The notes below the pieces were generated by a model, which worked only from the letters and a program-made list of their open reading frames with translations, searched no databases and was not told where the DNA came from. The translations under genes and the position numbers were made by a program. This document shows, in pieces, positions 16,469-21,865 of a stretch of 21,865 nt of DNA. Position 1 is the stretch's first letter. The number at the start of each line of letters is the position of its first letter. Origin of the DNA: Planctomycetaceae bacterium (lineage in GTDB: Bacteria; Planctomycetota; Planctomycetia; Pirellulales; Lacipirellulaceae); assembly GCA_002713555.1 (NCBI GenBank), contig PATG01000113.1, positions 1 through 21,865 of the forward strand, written 5' to 3'.

Positions 16469-18319
16469 ATGTCTACAACGATTGATCCCTCTGCTGAGAT
16501 CCAATACAAGCAGCAATCAAAGTTACCAAAAAGCCTTTCCAAACAGGAAAGTAAGGCTGGTTTTTGGCGTGCCTGTGCTCCTCAAAAAATTACAAGTACC
16601 AATGGCAAGTCATGGAAAGTCTGGTTGGAGCATCTTCAAAAAAGAAGTACCCCTCGCGGGTTTGAATCCTTATGCGATGCAAGTTCAACACCTCTCGGAT
16701 GGGGGCTTTCAGAAGAGGATTTGTCTTCTGACACGAGGCAACTGCACAGTCTGGTAACCCGTCTGGAGGGCAAGTCGAAAAAGCTCTCCGAAGATGCTCA
16801 CGATACGCTTGTCCGGTGGCAGGAGGGTACTCAACAATTACCCCAATCATTGGATTTTGCCTTAGAGTGTTTGGGAGTTGCCCATGTTTTGCCACGAATA
16901 GCTCATCTCGTCAGCCGAGATTTCTGGTGGAGCTTGTTCGACTCACTTTGGCAAGTTGCTCAGTCCGCGAAAGAATGGCGAAGCGACGCTGAGCTTCCTC
17001 CTGAGCAGGGGATTTCGCAACAATTGCTAGCAGGTGAATTGCCGCTTACGTTGGCCTATTTGTTTCCGGAGATTCGACCCGTATACAAATTGCGCAATAA
17101 CGCTCAGGAAGCACTCTCCGAAGGACTCGTCGAGCTTTTGAATGGTGGTGGCTTGGTGCAAGGGTCCTACTTGGCATATCTGCGGCCTCTTTTAGCGGTC
17201 TGGACGCGTTGTCATTATCTGGGAGCCACCTTTAAGAAAAAGCTATGGAGTCGTAAAGCCGAAGACCAATTGCACCAGCTTACCACGCATGCGATCGGGC
17301 TTTCTTCACCGCAAGGAACTTCGTTGCTGGCCCCGTCTCACAACCAACGGTGGACTCCCGATTTTCTCAAGAATGCATTGCATATTGCCAACGACACAGC
17401 AGACATCTCAGCAACGCGGGCGATTTTCAAGAAAAAACTTACCACAAGTCTCAAGGACAAACAGGTCCGTATCGTTCCCGAAACGTCTGAGAATTGCGAA
17501 TGGTCCGGTGTGGCCTATATGCGAACCGAATGGCAACGGAGTGCCCCTTTGCTGGCCGTTGATTACAGCACGCCCGACCTGAGATTGGAATTATGGAACG
17601 GCCCCCAACGATTGATTGCTGGAAACTGGAGTTGGGAGACCACTCTCGATGGCAAGCGTCTTGAGCCCGTTGGTAGTTGGGACGAATCGTGCTGGTTCAG
17701 TGACGAAGATGTCGACTATCTCGAAGTATCGATCGATTTGGTTGGAGGTGCCAGGTTAGAACGGCAGATATTACTAGCTCGCGAAGAGTTATTTCTTCTG
17801 CTCTCAGACAATGTCGTTGATACCCGGGGAGGTAAGCTGAGCCATCGTTTCCGGTTGCCGATCGATAGCGGCATTCACTTTCAACCAGAAGAAGAAACCC
17901 GCGAAGGTCTGCTTAGTGGGGCTTCGCAGTATGCCCGAGTGTTGCCACTGGCACTTCCTGAGTGGCGTACCGATCCGCGTGTCGGGCAACTTCTGGAGTC
18001 ACAAGGCAAGCTGCAACTGGAGCAGGAACGAGAAGGCAGAAACCTGGCTTGTCCCTTACTCATTGACTTGAAAAAGTCGCGTAGTAGCAAGCCATGTACT
18101 TGGCGCCAGTTGACAATAGCTCAGTCGCTTGAAATCCAACCACCCGATGTAGCAGTAGGTTATCGGGCGCAATGTGGTAAGCAGCAGTGGTTGATATATC
18201 GCTCACTGGCCGAAGCCGCCAATCGCACCCTGTTGGGGCAGAATATTTCGATTGAATGTTTGGTGGCACGTTTTTTGGCTGCTTCTGGCGAAGTCGACGA
18301 ATTGTTGGAAATCGAGTAG
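16469..18319 (+). CDS. Uncharacterised 616-residue protein, possibly heparinase II/III-like
   Basis: The ATG at 16469 is preferred to the in-frame TTG at 16454 because AAGGA lies 5 bases before it, whereas the TTG has only a too-close AGGAA. No signal peptide or membrane helix is visible, so it appears cytoplasmic. The N-terminal half is alpha-helical with Trp- and Leu-rich segments (DFWWSLFDSLWQVAQ, LRNNAQEALSEGLVELLNGGGLVQGSYLAYLRPLLAVW). The C-terminal half from about residue 330 is beta-rich (DLRLELWNGPQRLIAGNWSWETTLDG, VDYLEVSIDLVGGARLERQILL). This helical-toroid plus beta-sandwich order suggests heparinase II/III-like lyases, but I see no reliable catalytic motif. It ends VARFLAASGEVDELLEIE. 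Seven bases downstream begins the nitrilase pseudogene, perhaps a former operon partner. Confidence 0.85.
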   Translation: MSTTIDPSAEIQYKQQSKLPKSLSKQESKAGFWRACAPQKITSTNGKSWKVWLEHLQKRSTPRGFESLCDASSTPLGWGLSEEDLSSDTRQLHSLVTRLEGKSKKLSEDAHDTLVRWQEGTQQLPQSLDFALECLGVAHVLPRIAHLVSRDFWWSLFDSLWQVAQSAKEWRSDAELPPEQGISQQLLAGELPLTLAYLFPEIRPVYKLRNNAQEALSEGLVELLNGGGLVQGSYLAYLRPLLAVWTRCHYLGATFKKKLWSRKAEDQLHQLTTHAIGLSSPQGTSLLAPSHNQRWTPDFLKNALHIANDTADISATRAIFKKKLTTSLKDKQVRIVPETSENCEWSGVAYMRTEWQRSAPLLAVDYSTPDLRLELWNGPQRLIAGNWSWETTLDGKRLEPVGSWDESCWFSDEDVDYLEVSIDLVGGARLERQILLAREELFLLLSDNVVDTRGGKLSHRFRLPIDSGIHFQPEEETREGLLSGASQYARVLPLALPEWRTDPRVGQLLESQGKLQLEQEREGRNLACPLLIDLKKSRSSKPCTWRQLTIAQSLEIQPPDVAVGYRAQCGKQQWLIYRSLAEAANRTLLGQNISIECLVARFLAASGEVDELLEIE

Positions 18320-18325
18320 TGCATC

Positions 18326-18877
18326 ATGAGATGCGTACCTGTTGGAAGACTTGTTGTTATCGCTGGCTTGCTAATGGTCACGGCTTGGCAATCCACAGTC
18401 TTCTCTGAGGTTCCTTTACCTGACGGAACCGTGCCACGTAAGATTGTCGTAGCGCTTGTGCAATTTGATACTGTTCCCGAGGCCATCGCTATCGAAACGA
18501 ACTTGCCCGATATGATCCAGGCTCTGGCCCCAGCCTGTTTGAAATCGACGTAGTTCGCGCGGCTTGTTTTATCTGTGCTGATGCTAATGCACCACGCTGC
18601 ATCGAGCGCCCGCATGACCTTGAGCCTCAAGTCGTATTCCATCCGAATAACCACATCAACCCAAAACCAGCAGACGATTGGCAGATCAAGTGCAAAAAGA
18701 CCAAAGAGATCGGGGCACCTGTCCTGGTAACGAACCGAGTCGGAAGCTCCTGGATGTATCCATGTGAGGGGGGGCGGCGTGATTTCAGCCAGCGGCCAGC
18801 TACTGGCCCAAAGTAACACAGACGGGAAGGAGGAAATCCTGATCTACGAATTGGAGATTCCTCGTACACCTTTGTAG
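18326..18877 (+). pseudogene. Carbon-nitrogen hydrolase (nitrilase superfamily), internally deleted and frameshifted
   Basis: Three pieces of one nitrilase-type protein remain. Piece 1 (from ATG 18326) has a signal-like start, then PRKIVVALVQFDTVPEAIA, the usual first strand. Piece 2, in the next frame, from about 18535, reads ACFICADANAPRC, then LEPQVVFHPNNHINPKP and TNRVGSSWMYPCEGG. Piece 3, back in the first frame from about 18779, reads VISASGQLLAQ and EEILIYELEIPR, ending at TAG 18877. The middle of the protein, including the segments expected to hold the catalytic Glu and Lys, is missing; only the ICADAN block remains. The second shift falls at a G7 run (18768-18774), where G6 would restore the frame. 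About 180 residues are left of an expected near-300. Piece 1 alone would be a 75-residue peptide. Confidence 0.85.
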
Positions 18878-19122
18878 GAGTCGTGTATTTTGGGTGTGCT
18901 TTCCTCTGCTGGGTAACTGCACCTATGTGTGAATTGGAAGAACTCAGGGAAAGGTTCGCTGGGCTTGTCCATGAGCGCAACTCCTGTAAACTGTGTTGCT
19001 GTGGTGGGCGATTACAGTGATATGTCTGCACAATAGGCTTGTGTGCATTCGTGTCGAATTAGCAGGAAAATGGCCTTCCCAATTAGTAGTTTGGAAAGTG
19101 TAATGGCAGGTACACACTAGTG

Positions 19123-19137
19123 GTACTTGACAAGTAC
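19123..19137. promoter_or_regulatory. Perfect 15-bp palindrome upstream of tRNA-Arg
   Basis: GTACTTG and CAAGTAC face each other around a single A, 33 bp before the tRNA. The palindrome contains TTGACA (19127-19132), a perfect -35 hexamer, but no good -10 box lies at 16-18 bp from it. It could be an operator or only a chance palindrome. The rest of 18878-19170 shows no supported gene. Confidence 0.35.
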
Positions 19138-19170
19138 ATATTGACGTAAGTTGTTACAGATAAGCTATTT

Positions 19171-19244
19171 GCACCCCTAGCTCAACTGGATAGAGCATCG
19201 GTCTACGAAACCGAAGGTTAGTGGTTCGAATCCACTGGGGTGTA
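19171..19244 (+). tRNA. tRNA-Arg (anticodon ACG)
   Basis: A full cloverleaf can be drawn. The acceptor GCACCCC (19171-19177) pairs with GGGGTGT (19237-19243), with a final G-U. The D stem GCTC/GAGC lies at 19180-19183 and 19193-19196. The anticodon stem TCGGT/ACCGA (19198-19202, 19210-19214) encloses loop CTACGAA with anticodon ACG at 19205-19207. The variable loop has five bases. The T stem AGTGG/CCACT encloses TTCGAAT. The discriminator is A and CCA is not encoded. It reads CGN arginine codons, with A34 expected to become inosine. The decayed recombinase just downstream suggests the site hosted an integrated element. Confidence 0.96.
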
Positions 19245-19253
19245 CTGGGTCTG

Positions 19254-19285
19254 GTCAAACAAACTTTTAAAAAGATTTGTTTGAC
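19254..19285. repeat. Perfect 10-bp inverted repeat downstream of tRNA-Arg
   Basis: GTCAAACAAA (19254-19263) is matched exactly by TTTGTTTGAC (19276-19285). The 12-base interior itself folds (CTTTT against AAAAG). The stem is AT-rich and no T-run follows on the plus strand, so it is not a textbook intrinsic terminator. It could still end the tRNA transcript or be a recombination-site remnant. Confidence 0.55.
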
Positions 19286-19308
19286 GAAGGGGGGGACCTG
19301 CCCCCTTC
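19286..19308. terminator. GC-rich stem-loop next to the previous repeat; possible terminator
   Basis: GAAGGGGG (19286-19293) pairs with CCCCCTTC (19301-19308) over a 7-base loop and directly abuts the 10-bp repeat. Plus-strand T-runs are lacking. Read on the minus strand, a T5 run lies about 14 bases beyond the stem, so it may serve the minus-strand recombinase remnant better than the tRNA. Confidence 0.35.
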
Positions 19309-19339
19309 AAACGAGTCCACGTTCTGAGTCATAATCAGG

Positions 19340-19884
19340 GCGACTGTACTCACCCTGAAGACGCTCGATCGCCTCGTCGTGGACCGTTTTTCGTCCTGAT
19401 GGCTTTCCTAGAGAGCTGACGTGATCCAGTCGAGGGTCTCAGGGTCGAACCGAAGGCTCTGAATCACCTTCCCAAATTGCTCCTCAAGAACTTCCTCTCG
19501 AACGTAGGGCTCTACGCATTTGCCTTTGTAGTCGTTGCAATGGTAATAGGTATATTTCCGCTTCTTCAACTCGGCGACCAGAACGTATCCGCAGTGACGA
19601 CACTTAATGAGGTTGGAAAAAGCGAAACTGTGCTTTTTCCGCTTCGGCTTTGCAGCTCCACGGTTCTTCCGAACTTCCTGGACGCGATCCCACAGTTCCC
19701 TGGTGACCAATGGAGTGTGAATGCCTCGATGAATCTTCCTGGTGAAGAGGAGGTCCCCGTAGTAAATCGGGTTTTTGAATAGATTGTGTACCGTGGCTGC
19801 CAGATTTCGACTTCGCCCGAACTTCAGGCCATTCTTGGTCGGCAATTCAAGCCCTTTTACATTCGACTTCATCTTATATTGCAA
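19340..19884 (-). pseudogene. Large serine recombinase, C-terminal remnant
   Basis: The minus-strand frame 19884-19408 encodes part of the recombinase domain (TVHNLFKNPIYYGDLLFTRKIHRGIHTPLVTRELWDRVQEV). A zinc ribbon follows (CRHCGYVLVAE, then YYHCNDYKGKC) with the YVREEVLEEQFGKVI block typical of phage-type serine recombinases. The N-terminal catalytic domain with its serine is absent, and an in-frame stop lies three codons before the nominal TTG start. At the other end TAG (19408-19410) interrupts the protein. The same frame continues as ESHQDEKR, and a one-base loss near 19385 shifts it to HDEAIERLQGEYSR, ending near 19340. Truncation, a nonsense codon and a frameshift mark it as dead. It lies about 100 bp from tRNA-Arg, probably the last trace of an integrated element. 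Confidence 0.85.
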
Positions 19885-19968
19885 GGAATACTACAATCCT
19901 GGCAACATCTCAAGCCGGTCAAAACAACGCTTGTCGCATATTTTCGATGCTGGAGCAGGAGGATTCTC

Positions 19969-21336
19969 TTACGCAAAGAGCAGATAGGTGATCAGGGTTA
20001 CGACGACCACGCCAATGAAGTTGAGTGCAACACCTTCACGTGCCATTTCGCGGACGGTCAATTGCTCGGAGCCAAAGACTACGGCGTTCGGTCCTGTAGC
20101 AGCTGGTAGCATAAATGCAAAGCTGGCGCTGATGGTGGCGGGTACCATGATAATCTTTGGTTCAATACCCGTACTGACAGCAGCGGCACCGAGAATAGGC
20201 ATCAACAGAGTCGTTGTTGCCGTGTTGCTGGTGACCTCGGTCAGAAAAGTGATGGTCAGGCACAAGAGTGCGATCAAGACAAAGGTTGGTAATTGTCCTA
20301 AACCTGTCAAAGTCGATCCCAGCGATTCGCTCAGCCCAGAACTCTTAAAGGCTTCGGCGATTACCATGCCCGAACCAAAGAGGAGCAGTATTCCCCAGGG
20401 AATTTTTCCGGCCGTCTCCCAGTCGAGTAGCCGTTCCCCCTTGCCATTGGGGATAATAAACATGGCAACGACTGCTACCAGTGCCACACTCGCATCGCTG
20501 GCCGAAGGTAGGCCAGCCCACTCGCACCAGCCGCCAAACGGTTCTTTACGTGTGACCCACAACAGCGCCGTGACGGCAAACACCAGAAGTGTGCGAATCT
20601 CCTCGGATCGCCATTTCCCCACTGCGGGCATATTAATGGGTGCGTGCGCAGGGAGTCCTCGAGTCAGCCAGATTCCCATCAGCGGAACCATCACGATCAC
20701 GACCGGCAAAGCCCAAGTCATCCACTCCAAAAAAGTAGGCTCTGCACCTGTGATCACTCGGTAGTTTTCAAAAAAGATCAGGTTGGGAGGAGTCCCCACG
20801 GGAGTTCCAACACCTCCCACGCTGGCAGCATAGGCGACTCCTAAAAGCAGAGCCGTGCGGAGACGTGAATCGCTGACTTTCTCTGAAACGGCCATCACAA
20901 TGGGTAGCAGCATCAAGGTGGTTGCCATATTGGAGATCCACATACTTAGCAAAGCAGCAGCGGCCATAAAACCAAATACGAGTCGTCGGCCGCTTGATCC
21001 CCCGAAGAGCGAAACCATGGTAAGCGCAATACGTCGATGGGCCCCACTTCTGGCCATGGCAGAGGAAAGCATAAAGCCACCCAGCAGCAAGAGAATAAGC
21101 TTGTTGCCATAGGCCGCGCCGACTTGGTGATGATCCAGCACGCCCACGAGTGGCAGAACACCAATCGGAATCAGCGAAGTGGCCGGAATGGGGATAGGTT
21201 CAAAGATCCACCACGAGGCCGTCAATGCTGTGACACCAGCGGTCCAGGCGATTAATGCCGTTGAACCAGAGTACAAAAGGCCCAAACCTAAGCAGATCGC
21301 GATTGCAGGTCCCAAGTAAAGCATCCAGCGTTTCAT
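19969..21336 (-). CDS. DASS/SLC13-family sodium:dicarboxylate or sulfate symporter
   Basis: The 455-residue protein has at least ten hydrophobic helices and the two internal-repeat signatures of the family. In repeat 1 WISNMATTLMLLPI carries the SNT-like motif (Ser135-Asn136-Met137), and GVGTPVGTPPN follows at 175-185. In repeat 2 VTSNTATTTLLMPI has SNT at 370-372, and the LPAATGPNAVVFGS hairpin follows. These loops form the sodium sites and contact the carboxylate or sulfate. It imports anions across the inner membrane using the sodium gradient. Sequence alone does not tell dicarboxylate from sulfate or phosphate. The ATG at 21336 has AGGA 7 bases upstream. The length is typical of bacterial members. 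It stands alone, with a recombinase remnant downstream and a protein fragment upstream. Confidence 0.92.
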   Translation of the reverse strand: MKRWMLYLGPAIAICLGLGLLYSGSTALIAWTAGVTALTASWWIFEPIPIPATSLIPIGVLPLVGVLDHHQVGAAYGNKLILLLLGGFMLSSAMARSGAHRRIALTMVSLFGGSSGRRLVFGFMAAAALLSMWISNMATTLMLLPIVMAVSEKVSDSRLRTALLLGVAYAASVGGVGTPVGTPPNLIFFENYRVITGAEPTFLEWMTWALPVVIVMVPLMGIWLTRGLPAHAPINMPAVGKWRSEEIRTLLVFAVTALLWVTRKEPFGGWCEWAGLPSASDASVALVAVVAMFIIPNGKGERLLDWETAGKIPWGILLLFGSGMVIAEAFKSSGLSESLGSTLTGLGQLPTFVLIALLCLTITFLTEVTSNTATTTLLMPILGAAAVSTGIEPKIIMVPATISASFAFMLPAATGPNAVVFGSEQLTVREMAREGVALNFIGVVVVTLITYLLFA

Positions 21337-21629
21337 CGACCATTCCTATAGAACGTAGAGCAACGGGTTCCTCTCCCAATTTCTCTTTGGGGGTGTAGGG
21401 GAAAGTGGATCTGAGCCAGGTGGGTTTAGCTTACCGGAGTGGAATCGGATGAAGAATATGGGTTAGCGAGAAAATAAGTACTTTACAGCGCAGGAGCGTG
21501 AACCGCGAGTACTGTCAGGACTAGTTCCTGAAGAAGAGTAGTTGAAGGATAGACGGAGCCGGAGCAGAGAAGCGGGTTTGAAGAGGCAGAGGGGCCGGTT
21601 GCAGAGACGGGGCCTTGATAGAGAAGAGA
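21337..21629. other. Intergenic stretch without a gene, purine-rich on the plus strand
   Basis: Nothing coding is supported here. From about 21540 the plus strand is dominated by G and A (repeated GAG, GGAG and GCAGAG words), unlike the neighbouring genes. It must contain the symporter promoter on its left side; I could not identify it. Confidence 0.4.
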
Positions 21630-21863
21630 CCCAGCCGAGATGCGGCAGGTAACGCCTACATCAGCGGAGTTACCTTGGGCAGCCTTGAAGGGCCGAATGC
21701 TGGTAGCGGTGACGCGTTCCTCACTAAGTTCGACAGCAGTGGAAACGAGCTTTGGGGGCGACAGATTGGCAGTTGCAATGAAATCCCTGAGCCATGCGCT
21801 CTTGCATTAGCAATAATGGCCAGCATTGGGCTGATGCTTAAGCAGAGACGCGGTAATAGATAA
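21630..21863 (+). pseudogene. Fragment of SBBP-repeat protein with PEP-CTERM sorting tail
   Basis: The frame reads RDAAGNAYISGVTLGSL, then GDAFLTKFDSSGNELWGRQIG, which is one beta-propeller (SBBP) repeat. It is followed directly by a C-terminal sorting tail: Glu-Ile-Pro-Glu-Pro, a hydrophobic helix (ALALAIMASIGLML) and the basic end KQRRGNR. PEP-CTERM tails send proteins to the exosortase system at the envelope. Full SBBP proteins have many repeats and a signal peptide. Here only one repeat remains, the frame upstream stops at about 21579, and there is no ATG, so I take it as the 3' remnant of a deleted gene. A nonfunctional decoy reading frame is unlikely given two matching motifs in one frame. 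Confidence 0.75.
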
Positions 21864-21865
21864 CA

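Noticed and set aside
18627..19031. 134-codon minus-strand frame
   Set aside because: It runs antisense to the nitrilase pseudogene and its downstream gap and contains no recognisable motif. The plus-strand nitrilase blocks explain the sequence better.
18878..19170. Possible small gene between the nitrilase remnant and tRNA-Arg
   Set aside because: Read in both directions, no frame shows a start with a ribosome site or a recognisable protein pattern.
19988..20764. 258-codon plus-strand frame
   Set aside because: It lies wholly antisense to the symporter, which has clear helices and SNT motifs. The plus-strand translation is Ser/Thr/Pro-rich shadow sequence.
1..21865. CRISPR array, intact insertion sequence, toxin-antitoxin or defence island
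   Set aside because: No regularly spaced direct repeats, no complete transposase with terminal repeats, and no defence-type domains were seen. The repeats present are REP-like palindromes.

Overview
The window reads as chromosomal DNA of a planctomycete, most likely of the Pirellulales type. This is inferred from gene content, because no rRNA or other phylogenetic marker is present. The pointers are: a bacterial tetrahydromethanopterin (H4MPT) biosynthesis cluster (beta-RFAP synthase, DUF447 protein, dihydropteroate-synthase-like protein); a YdjY-domain exported protein; a membrane-anchored PQQ-like beta-propeller protein; an SBBP-repeat plus PEP-CTERM tail; and GTAG-headed intergenic palindromes.

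Layout. (1) 3-923, plus strand: C-terminal PHP part of a bacterial family-X DNA polymerase, cut by the window edge. (2) 924-1310: non-coding, with a G-rich tract, a perfect hairpin and a pair of inverted REP-like palindromes. (3) 12883 down to 1311, minus strand: one long co-directional run of SDR, DHPS-like, pabB, pabA, DUF447, beta-RFAP synthase and yggS, then, after a 224-bp gap, an RND membrane-fusion protein and an RND permease. (4) 13221-14876, plus: PQQ-like beta-propeller protein. (5) 14877-15303: a repeat-rich gap with a REPIN-like double palindrome, an IS630-type transposase remnant and a second copy of the REP seen at 1083-1112. (6) 15304-16116, minus: YdjY-domain lipoprotein. (7) 16469-18319, plus: a 616-residue protein of unknown function, possibly heparinase II/III-like, followed at once by a wrecked nitrilase-superfamily gene. 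(8) 19171-19244: tRNA-Arg(ACG), then two adjacent stem-loops and a decayed serine recombinase. (9) 19969-21336, minus: a DASS/SLC13-type sodium:anion symporter. (10) 21630-21863: a fragment of an SBBP-repeat protein with a PEP-CTERM tail.

How the genes fit together. PabA and PabB make aminodeoxychorismate from chorismate and glutamine. A lyase (PabC, not in the window) would give p-aminobenzoate. Beta-RFAP synthase joins p-aminobenzoate to PRPP, and the DHPS-like protein is the natural candidate for coupling the pterin to the ribofuranosyl-aniline unit. DUF447 and the SDR belong to the same tight gene run but have no assigned step. The SDR is odd because it lacks the canonical catalytic Tyr and Ser. 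This supports a C1-carrier (H4MPT) role, formaldehyde oxidation or detoxification in other bacteria. The downstream RND pair looks like a separate efflux unit.

The right half is a genomic scar zone: a transposase stub, a nitrilase pseudogene, a recombinase pseudogene beside a tRNA, and an SBBP/PEP-CTERM fragment all lie within 7 kb. I see no CRISPR array, no intact insertion sequence and no obviously new defence system. The most original leads are the degenerate SDR in the pterin operon and the GTAG/GGAG-headed palindrome families.
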